Positions 35,971 through 44,776 of a stretch of DNA of 64,000 nucleotides are shown here, in pieces (the first letter of the stretch is position 1; every line of letters begins with the position of its first letter). The stretch comes from Halobacterium sp. KA-4. GTDB taxonomy: Archaea; Halobacteriota; Halobacteria; Halobacteriales; Halobacteriaceae. The notes under the pieces were generated by a model. It searched no databases. It was not told the DNA's origin and was given only the letters and a program-made list of their open reading frames with translations. The position numbers and the translations under genes were made by a program. The DNA lies in NCBI RefSeq assembly GCF_021028995.1, contig NZ_JAJJZG010000009.1, positions 1-64,000 of the forward strand, given 5' to 3'.

Positions 35971-37503
35971 ATGCCAGACACCTACGTCGGCTCGATAGAC
36001 CAGGGGACGACCGGAACCCGCTTCATGGTCTTCGACCACAGCGGGCAGGTCGTCGCGAACGCCTACGAACAGCACGAACAGATCTACCCCGAACCCGGCT
36101 GGGTCGAACACGACCCCGTCGAAATCTGGGAGAACACGAAGGCGGCCGTGACCGAGGGCCTCGACGCCGCCGGCCTCGATGCCTCGCAGTTGGAAGCGCT
36201 GGGCATCACGAACCAGCGCGAGACGACCGTCGTGTGGGACGCCGCCAGCGGCAAACCCGTCCACAACGCGCTCGTCTGGCAGGACCGCCGCACCACCGAC
36301 CGCGTCGAGGAGCTCGAAGCGAACGGCACCGTCGAGGAGATTCGCGAGAAGACCGGCCTTGAAGCCGACGCGTACTTCTCCGCGACGAAGACCGAGTGGA
36401 TTCTGGACAACGCCGAACCGCTAAAACTCCAGACCTCTCGCACCCAGAACCTCCGCGACCGCGCTCGCGAAGGCGAACTCTTGATGGGCACCATCGACGC
36501 GTGGCTCATTTACAACCTGACCGGGAACCACATCACGGACGTCTCGAACGCCTCCCGGACGATGCTGTACAACATCCGAGACCTGGAGTGGGACGACGAC
36601 CTGCTCGCGGAGTTCGACGTCCCCGCCGAGATGCTGCCCGAGGTCCGGCCGTCCTCAGACGAGGGCCTCTACGGCCACACCGACCCGCACGGTTTCCTCG
36701 GGGCCGAGGTCCCCGTCGCGGGCGCGCTCGGCGACCAGCAGGCCGCGCTGTTCGGGCAGACGTGCTTCGACGAGGGCGACGCCAAGAACACCTACGGCAC
36801 CGGCTCGTTCTACCTCATGAACACCGGCAACGAGGCCGTCGAGTCCGACCACGGCCTCCTCACCACCATCGGCTTCCAGCGCTCGGGCGAACCCGTCCAG
36901 TACGCGCTGGAGGGGTCCATCTTCGTAACGGGGGCCGCCATCGAGTGGCTCGAGGACGTCGACCTCATCAACAACGCCGCCCAGACCGCGGAGCTCGCGC
37001 GCTCGGCGGAATCGACTGACGGCGTCTACATGGTCCCGGCGTTCACGGGGCTCGGCGCACCCCACTGGGACGGGCGTGCTCGCGGGACTATCGTCGGGAT
37101 GACCCGCGGCACCGAGAAGAAGCACATCGTCCGCGCGACCCTCGAATCCATCGCCTACCAGACCCGCGACATCGCGGAAGCGATGGAGGCCGACTCGGGC
37201 GTCGAGACCACGTCGCTGCGCGTGGACGGCGGCGCGGTGAAGAACAACTTCCTCTGCCAGCTCCAGTCGGACATCATCCAGACCAACATCGTGCGGCCGG
37301 AGGTCGACGAGACCACTGCGCTCGGGTCGGCGTACGCCGCCGGCCTCGCGGTCGGCTACTGGGACGATGTCGACGAACTGCGCTCGAACTGGCAAGTCAA
37401 CCGGCAGTTCGAGCCCGAGATGGACGAACCGAAGGCCGACAAGATGTACGGCCGGTGGGACGACGCCGTCGACCGCTCGCTGGACTGGGCGCAGGAGGAC
37501 TAA
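35971..37503 (+). CDS. glpK: Glycerol kinase
   Basis: 510 residues, FGGY family. GSIDQGTTGTRFMVFDHSGQ is the phosphate-1 motif; GITNQRETTVVWDAASGKP, GTIDAWLIYNLTG and GLGAPHWDGRARGTIVGMTRG are diagnostic; DGGAVKNNFLCQLQSDI is the C-terminal FGGY segment. It phosphorylates glycerol with ATP, the entry step for the abundant glycerol released by Dunaliella in brines. Followed after three bases by a membrane protein gene, divergent from glpABC. Confidence 0.97.
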   Translation: MPDTYVGSIDQGTTGTRFMVFDHSGQVVANAYEQHEQIYPEPGWVEHDPVEIWENTKAAVTEGLDAAGLDASQLEALGITNQRETTVVWDAASGKPVHNALVWQDRRTTDRVEELEANGTVEEIREKTGLEADAYFSATKTEWILDNAEPLKLQTSRTQNLRDRAREGELLMGTIDAWLIYNLTGNHITDVSNASRTMLYNIRDLEWDDDLLAEFDVPAEMLPEVRPSSDEGLYGHTDPHGFLGAEVPVAGALGDQQAALFGQTCFDEGDAKNTYGTGSFYLMNTGNEAVESDHGLLTTIGFQRSGEPVQYALEGSIFVTGAAIEWLEDVDLINNAAQTAELARSAESTDGVYMVPAFTGLGAPHWDGRARGTIVGMTRGTEKKHIVRATLESIAYQTRDIAEAMEADSGVETTSLRVDGGAVKNNFLCQLQSDIIQTNIVRPEVDETTALGSAYAAGLAVGYWDDVDELRSNWQVNRQFEPEMDEPKADKMYGRWDDAVDRSLDWAQED

Positions 37504-37506
37504 CCC

Positions 37507-38577
37507 ATGTACGGGATTCTCCAGATTCCGGTCGTCGGGATGGCAGTCGAGCCGTTCGTCGTCCTCCTGATTACGGCGCTGGCGGGTGGCGCGTTCGGTG
37601 CGGCGCTGGGCGCGCTCCCGTCGTTCATCTTCACGGGTTTCGTCGTCTTCCTCGGGGAAGGTATCGCGATTCTCGAACGGCAAATCGGCACCATCGAGGC
37701 GGTCCCGCAGGGCGAGATTGCGACCGGGCTCACGGGCGTCATCGGGTTCGGTGCCATCACGGGCCCGCACATCGCGTTCGCGGGCGGCGTCGCGGCGTCG
37801 GCGTACGCGGGCAAGAAGTATCCCGAGATGGCGCCCGACGGCTGGGACTACCACTTCGGGAAGAACATCTCGTACGCGTTCGGCACGAAACCCGACATCC
37901 TCGCGGTCGGCGCGGTGTTCGGCGCGCTCGGGATGCTCGTCGCGCGCGTCCTCGGCGGCCTCGGCGCGCCGACCGACGGCATCGCGGTGTCGGTCGTGCT
38001 GACCGCGCTGGTCGCGCGCGTCGTCTTCGGCTACCCGCTCCTCGGCCGCCCCGCGGGGTCGGGCTTCCTCGACATGACGCCGTTCGAGCGCGAGGAGAAG
38101 CGCGCCGCGACCGACGGCGGGACCGCGAGCGCGCGGCTGGCGACCGAGCCGTGGCTCCCCCACCAGTACCGCTGGTCGGGCGTCACCGCGATCGGGCTCG
38201 TCGGCGGCGTGCTCGCGGGCTACATCTGGCTGCAGACCGGGAGCATCTTCATGGGGTACGGCATCTCCGCGATGAGTCTCCTCTTCCTCCAGTTGGGCGT
38301 CGAGAAGATTCCGGTCACCCACCACATCACGCTGATGGGAGCGGTCGGCGCGGTCGTCGCGCTGCCCGTGTTCGGCAGCGAGGCCGCCGCGATACTCGCC
38401 GCCGGCGCACTCGGCGCGGGCAGTGGGCTCGTTGGAGAGGTCGCCCAGCGCGTGTTCTACTCGCACTCGGGCACCCACGTTGACCCGCCCGCGATAGCCA
38501 TCGCTGTCGTGATGTTGGTCGTCGGCGTCCTCTACCTGCTGGGCGTCGTCCCGAACGCGGGGTACCTCGGCCTCTGA
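37507..38577 (+). CDS. Multi-spanning membrane protein linked to glycerol kinase
   Basis: 356 residues, about nine hydrophobic helices. No NPA boxes, so it is not an aquaporin-type GlpF. The N-terminal half includes LGALPSFIFTGFVVFLGEGI and TGLTGVIGFGAITGPHIAFA; a polar loop (SGFLDMTPFEREEKRAATDG) separates it from a helical C-terminal half ending GVLYLLGVVPNAGYLGL. It begins three bases after glpK and is surely co-transcribed. A role in glycerol uptake or retention is inferred from context and from annotation of haloarchaeal glpK neighbours as I recall it; not proven. Confidence 0.8.
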   Translation: MYGILQIPVVGMAVEPFVVLLITALAGGAFGAALGALPSFIFTGFVVFLGEGIAILERQIGTIEAVPQGEIATGLTGVIGFGAITGPHIAFAGGVAASAYAGKKYPEMAPDGWDYHFGKNISYAFGTKPDILAVGAVFGALGMLVARVLGGLGAPTDGIAVSVVLTALVARVVFGYPLLGRPAGSGFLDMTPFEREEKRAATDGGTASARLATEPWLPHQYRWSGVTAIGLVGGVLAGYIWLQTGSIFMGYGISAMSLLFLQLGVEKIPVTHHITLMGAVGAVVALPVFGSEAAAILAAGALGAGSGLVGEVAQRVFYSHSGTHVDPPAIAIAVVMLVVGVLYLLGVVPNAGYLGL

Positions 38578-38644
38578 ACCACACCAACCCCGGTCCTTTT
38601 TACTACGTGGTTGGTACCGTGGATAACGAACACTCCCCTACGCC

Positions 38645-39814
38645 ATGGACATCGACGCGCGAATAAAACGGCGACAACGCCGGAACGACGGCCCCCGCCT
38701 CGTGCAGGACTACGAGGCGCTGGCGCCGGTCACGCACCTCGACGAGCCGTCGGACCGTGGTCCCGTGCTCGAACGGCTGCTGGACCACCTCGACCCGGTG
38801 TTCGACAGCCGCCTGCCGCCGAACGCGTACGTCCACGGGCCGTGCGGCTCCGGGAAGACCGCAATCGTCACTGCGCTGTTCGGCCACCTCGAACGGCTGT
38901 CCACGCAGACCCAGTCGGTCATCTACACGAGCACTCGCGCGGGCTCGCCTACCGCGCCGGGATTCGTCTACGTCGACGCCCGCGAGACGAGCAGCGAGTT
39001 CGCGTTCTACCACCACGTGCTCGACGCGCTCGTCGACGAGCGCGTCCCCGAGCACGGCATCGGCACCGAGGAGATTCGCGACCGCCTCCACGACCGCGTC
39101 GGGCAGTCGCGGGGCGGCGTCGTCGTTGGCGTCGACCACGTGGGCGCGCCGGATAGCACCGACACCGACCGCCTCGTCCAGTTGTTTGCGGGGCTGCCGA
39201 GCAACGCGAGTTGGCTCGTAATCGGTCGACAACCGCCCGAGGAGACGGAGCTCGCGGAGTACACGGCGACGACGATTCGAGTGGAACCCTATCGACGCCA
39301 AGTGCTCGTGGACGTGTTGATGACGCGCGCGTCGGAGGGGCTCGCCCAGCAGGCGCTCACGCACGACCTCGCGCGCCGCATCGCGGACTGGGCCGACGGG
39401 AACGCCCACGACGCGCTCGCTGCGCTGTTCGTCGCCACCGACCGTGCGAACCGCGCCGACCACGACCGGGTCATGCCCGAAGACATCGACGCGGCGATAG
39501 CCGAAGTGCCCGAGCCGTCGGTCTCGCTGGGGCGCGTGCTCGCGCTCCCCGAGAACAAGCAACTCGTGCTCCGGGAGCTGGTCGACCTCGACGCCGACGA
39601 CCGAGACTCCGTAACCACGACGACGGACGCAATCAGCGCCGCCGTCGACCTCTCGGCGGGGACAGTCAAGCGCTACCTCTACGAGTTGGCCGAGAGCGGC
39701 ATCGTCGAGCGCGTGCAGGCCGAGCAGCGCGCGGGGAAAGGACGACCGCCGAGCCGCGTGGAACTGCGGTTCCCGCCGACCGCGTTCCGCCGGCTGTACG
39801 ACCTCCGGCAGTAG
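38645..39814 (+). CDS. Orc1/Cdc6-family replication initiator-like AAA+ protein
   Basis: 389 residues, usual length. Walker A GPCGSGKTAIVTALFGHL lies around residues 65-82. The expected Walker B reads GGVVVGVDHVG: the Asp is present but the adjacent catalytic Glu is His. Sensor and lid helices follow (LVIGRQPPEE, RIADWADGNAHDALAAL), and the C-terminal winged helix includes DLSAGTVKRYLYELAESGIV. It may bind origin DNA but hydrolyse ATP poorly. I see no origin-recognition boxes around it. It opens a forward pair with the FKBP gene. Confidence 0.88.
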   Translation: MDIDARIKRRQRRNDGPRLVQDYEALAPVTHLDEPSDRGPVLERLLDHLDPVFDSRLPPNAYVHGPCGSGKTAIVTALFGHLERLSTQTQSVIYTSTRAGSPTAPGFVYVDARETSSEFAFYHHVLDALVDERVPEHGIGTEEIRDRLHDRVGQSRGGVVVGVDHVGAPDSTDTDRLVQLFAGLPSNASWLVIGRQPPEETELAEYTATTIRVEPYRRQVLVDVLMTRASEGLAQQALTHDLARRIADWADGNAHDALAALFVATDRANRADHDRVMPEDIDAAIAEVPEPSVSLGRVLALPENKQLVLRELVDLDADDRDSVTTTTDAISAAVDLSAGTVKRYLYELAESGIVERVQAEQRAGKGRPPSRVELRFPPTAFRRLYDLRQ

Positions 39815-39820
39815 TACACG

Positions 39821-40300
39821 ATGACAGGACCCATCGAACCAGGCGACCGCGTGCGCCTCGCGTACGTCGGCTGCTACGAGAACGGGAGCGTGTTCGCGAC
39901 CTCGGACCCCGAGGTCGCCGCCGAACACGGACTACTGGAGGCACAGGGCAAGGAACGCGAGGAGTTCGAGCCGCTGTCGTTCACCGTCGGCCGCGGGGAC
40001 GTCATCGAGGGGCTCGACGACGCCGTCGTCGGGATGGGCGCCGACGAGGAAGCCGAAGTGACGGTTCCCCCGGAGGCGGCGTACGGCGAACACGACCCCG
40101 AACGCGTGCGCGAGTACGACCCCGAGACGTTCGAGGGGATGGTCGGGCAGTTGCCGGAAGTCGGGCTCCACGTCGAAGCCGAGAACGGCCTCCACGGGGA
40201 CGTGACCGCCGTCACCGGCGAGCACGTCGCGGTCGACTTCAACCACGAACTCGCGGGGAAGACGCTGATTTTCGACGTGCGCGTGCTCGCCGTCGACTGA
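39821..40300 (+). CDS. FKBP-type peptidyl-prolyl isomerase (SlyD-like)
   Basis: 159 residues. An FKBP core (RVRLAYVGCYENGSVF, FTVGRGDVIEGLDDAVVGMG, VPPEAAYGEHDPERV) is interrupted after residue ~85 by an insert-in-flap chaperone domain (FEGMVGQLPEVGLHVEAENG), then returns with VAVDFNHELAGKTLIFDVRV. This arrangement is typical of archaeal short-type FKBP/SlyD. It helps protein folding. It follows the Orc gene by six bases, so co-transcription is likely but functional linkage is not implied. Confidence 0.92.
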   Translation: MTGPIEPGDRVRLAYVGCYENGSVFATSDPEVAAEHGLLEAQGKEREEFEPLSFTVGRGDVIEGLDDAVVGMGADEEAEVTVPPEAAYGEHDPERVREYDPETFEGMVGQLPEVGLHVEAENGLHGDVTAVTGEHVAVDFNHELAGKTLIFDVRVLAVD

Positions 40301-41443
40301 TTACTCGACGGCGCGGCGCTCGATTTCCGCGTCAAGCGCGCGCATGAACGGGTGGACGGTGTTCCCCATCAGGTAGACGGGGTGGCCGTGGTCGAGGCAC
40401 GCGTCGAGCACCGACTCGGGAGCGGCGGTCTCGTGGTCGTGATAGATGACGTCGGCGGTCGTTCGCCGCGCGAACATCTTGGCGTGCGTGCCCGCGACGT
40501 GGACGCGGTCGACGAAGTCGTTGTCCGCGAGCCAATTTACGTAGTGGACGAACGCCGCGGTGCGGCCAGCGCGGTCGCGGCGCAGGAAGACGAACGGGGT
40601 AATTGTGGGGTTGGCGAGGCGCTCGACGAGGTGCTGGCGGAGCAGTTCCGTGGACTCGATGTCGTTCATCATCGCGCCGTTGCAGACGAGGCCGCCGCCT
40701 TCGAGGCGCGTCCACGACCAGCCGCCGCGGAGGTCGGTGATGTACGACTCCAGTTGGCCGGCGTCGAGCGGGTCAAGGCCGAGCACGCGCAGCGTCTCGT
40801 CGACGACGAACGCCGAGCGCGCGCCGAAGACGTCCCCGAAGGGGTGCTCGGTCCGGGGTTCTGCGACGGTGAAGTCGACGTTCTGCTCGCTGAACTCGTG
40901 GCGGAGGTAGTCGTTGATGGCGTCGTTGCGGTCGCCGCTGACGACGTGCGCGCCCTCCGGGACGGTGCGGGTGAACGCGCGGGCGATGTCGGGGAGCGTC
41001 GCGCCGAGCGTGGACTGGTGGTCGCGGCGGACGTTCACCAGCACGACGACGTGCGGGTCGAACAGCTCGTTGGCGAGCCGCGTGGTGTACTCGCGGATGC
41101 CCTGGTTCTCCGCGACGACGGCGTCGACGGGCCAGAACTCGCGGAGTTCGCGCTCGTTCTCGTAGAGGCGGACAACGCCGTCGCGCTCGAACTCGCTGGG
41201 TTCGAGGTTGTGATAGGAGATGTGCTCGTTACCCGTGACCTTCGCGTACGTCTCGAGGCCGCGGGCGACCAGCGCCTCGTTGAGCCACCGGACGACCGTC
41301 GACTTCCCGCGGACGCCCGAGACGGTCACCCGGCACGGGACGTCCTCGACGCGCTCGAAGTGCGAGCGGCCGCGGGTCACGAGGTCGACGGCTCGTCGCG
41401 CGGTGCCGGCGACGCGACCAGCGAGTCCCTCTCGGTCGCTCAT
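40301..41443 (-). CDS. PgsB/CapB-like Mur-ligase (poly-gamma-glutamate synthase type)
   Basis: 380 residues. The ATP-binding loop TVSGVRGKSTVVRWLNEAL lies around residues 40-58; VVAENQGIREYTTRL and VVLVNVRRDHQSTLGATLPD are the PgsB equivalents of Mur-ligase motifs. The C-terminal part contains FLRRDRAGRTAAFVHYVNWL and HVAGTHAKMFARRTT. PgsB amidates glutamate chains with ATP. It overlaps its upstream partner, a PgsC-like membrane protein, by four bases. A PgsA/CapA gene is not visible. Product (poly-glutamate or another amide polymer) is inferred. Confidence 0.82.
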   Translation of the reverse strand: MSDREGLAGRVAGTARRAVDLVTRGRSHFERVEDVPCRVTVSGVRGKSTVVRWLNEALVARGLETYAKVTGNEHISYHNLEPSEFERDGVVRLYENERELREFWPVDAVVAENQGIREYTTRLANELFDPHVVVLVNVRRDHQSTLGATLPDIARAFTRTVPEGAHVVSGDRNDAINDYLRHEFSEQNVDFTVAEPRTEHPFGDVFGARSAFVVDETLRVLGLDPLDAGQLESYITDLRGGWSWTRLEGGGLVCNGAMMNDIESTELLRQHLVERLANPTITPFVFLRRDRAGRTAAFVHYVNWLADNDFVDRVHVAGTHAKMFARRTTADVIYHDHETAAPESVLDACLDHGHPVYLMGNTVHPFMRALDAEIERRAVE

Positions 41444-42657
41444 CGGTCTTCGTCCTCCGTGGCGACCAACGGGGAGTCACTGACGTCCGCGTCCACCTGC
41501 GCGTCGGCGAACACGGACTCGCGGGCGAACGTCGCCGAGTCGGGTGTCGAGCGTTCGAGTCCGAGGACGTCCCGGACGGCGAGCACGATCAGGATAACGG
41601 CGATGGCAGCGTAGCCGACACCGAGCGGGTCGAGCCCGCTCGCGGGTACCTCCACGAACACCAGGAGGACGGCGTAGAAGACGACGAACAGCGCCGCGGA
41701 AAGGCGGATGCTGGCGGCGCGGTTCTTCGGCGCGACGCGGTGGAGGTTGTACGCGCCGATACCAGTGAACAGGCCGACGAAGAACAGCGTGATGCCCGGC
41801 GCGGGAACGGGCTGCGCCACGCCGATTGCCGCCACGTACACCAGCCCTGTGACGAGGCCGACCGCGAGGAGGTTCCGGCCGTACAGAAGCGACGACCAGT
41901 GGACGAGCGAGACGACGAAGAAGACGGCCGTCGCGCCGAGGGCGTACACGATTACGGCGTCGGCGTACCGGACGGTGAACACCGCCAGCAGCGGCACGAG
42001 GATGACGCCCGCGAGCCGGAGGTCGTAGCGCGCCCGGAGTACCTCGTAGACGACGACATCCGTAATCAGGACTGAGATGGCCAGCCAGCGGGGAACGACG
42101 TGCGGCGTGGGCTCGCCGACGGGCGTCAGGCCGAGCCACGAGGCGGCTTCGCTGGTCGGCAACAACAGGACGGGCGGGACACGCGGGTGGAAGATGCCGA
42201 GCGCGTAGACGACGGCGAGCCCGAACGCGACGAGGCCCACGTACACGGCGAGCATGCCAAGCAGGTCCGCGCGGCGGTCGCGGGGGTCGAGGCGCATCAG
42301 GTTGTACGCGGCGATGCCGGGGAAGATGCTCCCGACGATTTCCGCGTCGTAGTAGGTGACGTCGGAGACGAGAAACGTGAGGACGGCGGTAGTTACGATG
42401 GAGACGAGCGCCCCGACGACGACGCCGACGAGGAACACGCGCCGACCGTGATTGAGCGTGTACTCGCGCAGCAGCCAGAGCGAGCCCCACGCGGCAGCGG
42501 TCGCGACGACGAACACGACCGGCGAAATCGGTTCGCGGAACGTGTAGACGACCAGCAGCGGCAACACCATGACGCCGCCGAGTCGGTAGCCGCTGGACTG
42601 GGAGACGGCAGCGGTCACGCAGATACCGAGGACCATGATGGCGATTGCAGCGAGCAT
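41440..42657 (-). CDS. Double PgsC/CapC-like membrane protein
   Basis: 405 residues, ~10-12 membrane helices. Two related halves are visible: SGYRLGGVMVLPLLVVYTFR with IFPGIAAYNLMRLDPRDRRA (first), and YDLRLAGVILVPLLAVFTVR with LFTGIGAYNLHRVAPKNRAA (second). PgsC of Bacillus is ~150 residues with one such unit, so this protein is a tandem duplication. The C-terminal ~45 residues are an acidic cytoplasmic tail. It precedes pgsB in an overlapping pair and should form the membrane part of the synthase/exporter. Confidence 0.75.
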   Translation of the reverse strand: MLAAIAIMVLGICVTAAVSQSSGYRLGGVMVLPLLVVYTFREPISPVVFVVATAAAWGSLWLLREYTLNHGRRVFLVGVVVGALVSIVTTAVLTFLVSDVTYYDAEIVGSIFPGIAAYNLMRLDPRDRRADLLGMLAVYVGLVAFGLAVVYALGIFHPRVPPVLLLPTSEAASWLGLTPVGEPTPHVVPRWLAISVLITDVVVYEVLRARYDLRLAGVILVPLLAVFTVRYADAVIVYALGATAVFFVVSLVHWSSLLYGRNLLAVGLVTGLVYVAAIGVAQPVPAPGITLFFVGLFTGIGAYNLHRVAPKNRAASIRLSAALFVVFYAVLLVFVEVPASGLDPLGVGYAAIAVILIVLAVRDVLGLERSTPDSATFARESVFADAQVDADVSDSPLVATEDEDR

Positions 42658-42792
42658 CGGCGACCCGTGTGACGGCTCTCACTACGCGGATTGCGAGTTC
42701 CACACGTCAATCTACCGGCCACCGGCCGAGTCGTCGGCTGATAGCGCGACACACGGCGCATCGCTTATCGTGCTCGCGGGCGACCTCGCGAT

Positions 42793-43137
42793 ATGGGCAT
42801 CGAGGCGGCCGGGACCGTCCTGAAAGTCAGCCACCAGCACGGCACGGACACGACGAGTTCGTTCGACGTCGAGCGGCTGCTCTCAGTGGATGCGGCGGCG
42901 TACGGCGCAGTCTACGAATCCCGGAGCGTCGACCTAGACGGGCCGCCCGCGGACGCGGACGTGACAGTTACAGTGCAGAGCGCGGCGGGCTCGTACTCGG
43001 TGCCGGGTCGCATCGTCCGCGAACTGCGCCGCGTCAACCCCTGGGACCGCGAAGTCTGCGTCCGCATCCCGCGGGACAGTAATACGCCGTTCGACGACGC
43101 GCGGTTCCGCACAATTCTCGACGCCGGCGCCGACTGA
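42793..43137 (+). CDS. Conserved hypothetical protein
   Basis: 114 residues from MGIEAAGTVLKVSHQHGTDT. A beta-rich protein: alternating strands such as VTVTVQSAAGSYSVPGRIV and CVRIPRDSNTPFDDARFRTI. Acidic, no membrane segment, no zinc motif. I do not recognise the family. It is divergent from the PgsC-like gene and convergent with a short zinc-ribbon gene. Confidence 0.6.
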   Translation: MGIEAAGTVLKVSHQHGTDTTSSFDVERLLSVDAAAYGAVYESRSVDLDGPPADADVTVTVQSAAGSYSVPGRIVRELRRVNPWDREVCVRIPRDSNTPFDDARFRTILDAGAD

Positions 43138-43146
43138 CGAGCCCAA

Positions 43147-43248
43147 TCAGTCCAGCACCGCCCCGCAGTCCGGACACTCCTCGTCGACGACGGTCACCTG
43201 CGCGTCGCAGTGCGGACAGAACTCCAGCCAGCACGCGCGGTCTCCCAT
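43147..43248 (-). CDS. 33-residue double CxxC zinc-ribbon, possibly truncated by the IS
   Basis: From ATG 43248: MGDRACWLEFCPHCDAQVTV then VDEECPDCGAVLD. CPHC and CPDC form one zinc ribbon. The frame remains open upstream (GSASELLKAVAVVREP looks natural), then runs into the left-end hairpin of the IS at 43315. The gene may therefore have lost its 5' part to the insertion, or start at the ATG given. Function unknown. Confidence 0.5.
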   Translation of the reverse strand: MGDRACWLEFCPHCDAQVTVVDEECPDCGAVLD

Positions 43249-43443
43249 GGGCTCGCGTACCACGGCCACGGCCTTCAGCAGTTCGGAGGCGGAGCCCCCG
43301 GTCTCAAAGAGCGAGCGCTTCCGACTGGTCGGAAGCGCGAGGCGAGTAGGCCGGGGAGGAAGCCGACACTCACGACACAACCCACGAGCCAATAGCATCC
43401 CGACTCCCGAATTATTAAGTACCGTCGAACCAGAATCTGAAGT

Positions 43444-44700
43444 ATGGAGGTCAGGCGTACCGCGCCGGTCAAACTCGTCGTGCCCGACGAGTACCGTGAT
43501 GACCTCCACGAAACTGCCGAACAATTCCTCTACTGTGCGAACGAGGCCAGTGACTACTGCTGGGACAACACCAGCTACGAGAATTGCGTCACCTCGAACG
43601 TGAAAGGCCGGGATGCGCTGTACGATCGGCTCCGCGAGGAGACTGAGCTGACGGCAAATCTCGTCCAAGAAGCGATCCGGCGTGCTGTCCACGCCGTCGA
43701 TAGCGGTGTTGACCGCTGGAAAAACGGCAAGCGGACGAACAAGCCGGAATTCACCTCCTGGAGTATGGTCTACGACAAGCGCAGTGCGACGTTCTACCGG
43801 AACAAAATCTCACTCTCCACGGTGGACGGGCGTATTGAGTGTGATTTCGAGCTGCCAGCAGACAGTCCAACCCCGTACGAGGAATATGTTCTTTCGGAAG
43901 AGTACGAATTTCGAACGAGTACACTCCAGTACGACCAAGCTAGCGACGAGTTCTACTTTCACGTTAAAACGCGGAAGGTAGACGAAGATGGGGAAGCTGT
44001 TGAGATTGAGGGGTCGGCCGATACCGGGCACCAGACAGTCCTCGGGATCGACCTTGGTGTCAACAGTCTCGCCGTCGCCAGCACGGGGACGTTCTGGAGT
44101 GGTGATGAGTACGACCACTGGATCCAGGAGTTCGAGAACCGTCGATCAGAAATGCAACAGCGTGGCACACAAGCCGCGCACAACGCTTTGCTTCGGCTTG
44201 GAAAGCGAGAGCGAGCATGGCGGAGACAGTACATCCACACGGTCGCCAACGAGCTTGTTGCCGAAGCGATCGAACATGATTGCGATGTGATCGTGTTTGA
44301 GGAGTTGACGGATATTCGAGAGCGACTCCCTCACGCGGACTGGCATCACATCTGGGCATTCCGCCGCCTCGTCGAGTACGTCAAATACAAAGCACCACAA
44401 CGAGGGGTGGCGGTTGAACAGGTCGAGCCTGCCCACACGAGCCAGCGGTGTTCTCGGACTGATTGTGGGTTCACCCACGAAGACAACCGCGACGGCGAGC
44501 AGTTCCAGTGTCTGAAGTGCGGGTACGAAATCAACGCGGATTACAACGGCGCGAAAAACGTCGCGTTACGGTATCTGCGGAAGCGACACCACAGCCTGCG
44601 TTCCTCGCCCACGTCGGGGGGCGCAGACGCACCAGTAGACGTGCGTATACATGGTGGGACGTTGAACGGCAAGGGTCACCAGCCGATTGCTGGCGACTGA
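43444..44700 (+). CDS. tnpB: RNA-guided endonuclease TnpB
   Basis: 418 residues. The RuvC triad is intact: D203 in VLGIDLGVNSLAVAS, E286 in VIVFEELTDIRERL, D366 in INADYNGAKNVAL. The zinc ribbon has C336, C341, C356 and C359 (RCSRTDCGFTHEDN, FQCLKCGYEI). The N-terminal ~190 residues are the nucleic-acid-binding REC/wedge part. It should cleave DNA next to a transposon-associated motif, guided by an omega RNA made from the element's right end. The start is preceded by an AATTATTAAG TATA-like element near 43420, a promoter of its own. Confidence 0.93.
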   Translation: MEVRRTAPVKLVVPDEYRDDLHETAEQFLYCANEASDYCWDNTSYENCVTSNVKGRDALYDRLREETELTANLVQEAIRRAVHAVDSGVDRWKNGKRTNKPEFTSWSMVYDKRSATFYRNKISLSTVDGRIECDFELPADSPTPYEEYVLSEEYEFRTSTLQYDQASDEFYFHVKTRKVDEDGEAVEIEGSADTGHQTVLGIDLGVNSLAVASTGTFWSGDEYDHWIQEFENRRSEMQQRGTQAAHNALLRLGKRERAWRRQYIHTVANELVAEAIEHDCDVIVFEELTDIRERLPHADWHHIWAFRRLVEYVKYKAPQRGVAVEQVEPAHTSQRCSRTDCGFTHEDNRDGEQFQCLKCGYEINADYNGAKNVALRYLRKRHHSLRSSPTSGGADAPVDVRIHGGTLNGKGHQPIAGD

Positions 44701-44770
44701 TTGCCGGGAGTCCACATCAAAGCCCCACCCTCAACGAACTGAGGCGCGTAGCGCCGAGGGAGTAGGGTAG
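44600..44770 (+). ncRNA. Predicted omega (right-end) RNA of the tnpB element
   Basis: In this family a sense RNA overlapping the 3' end of tnpB and its right end forms the TnpB guide; such sense overlapping transcripts are described in Halobacterium. Here the tail of tnpB plus ~70 bases contain successive small hairpins (GGCGC-GTA-GCGCC and others). Borders are inferred, not seen. Confidence 0.4.
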
Positions 44771-44776
44771 GGTAGT

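Larger units (their letters stand above)
43315..44770 (+). mobile_element. IS200/IS605-family (IS1341-type) element carrying tnpB only
   Basis: Left end: an 11-base perfect stem GCGCTTCCGAC/GTCGGAAGCGC at 43315-43338, followed by GGGGAGGAAGCCGACAC, a sequence repeated at the left end of the 60-kb element. tnpB fills 43444-44700. Right end: a hairpin-rich stretch with GGCGCGTAGCGCC and CCTCAACGAACTGAGG near 44730-44760. No tnpA, no terminal inverted repeats and no target duplication, as usual for the family. Exact ends uncertain by ~10-20 bases. Confidence 0.75.

Noticed and set aside
36655-38478. 607-residue reverse open frame opposite glpK and the membrane gene
   Set aside because: Antisense shadow across two well-identified genes; Arg-rich without domains.
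38578-38644. Replication origin next to the Orc1/Cdc6 gene
   Set aside because: The GGTTGGTACCGTGG stretch is not a recognisable origin-recognition box, and there is no repeat array or AT-rich unwinding region.
43147-43692. 181-residue reverse frame covering the zinc ribbon and the tnpB start
   Set aside because: Its N-terminal two thirds lie antisense to tnpB and inside the IS left end; only the C-terminal zinc-ribbon part is credible.
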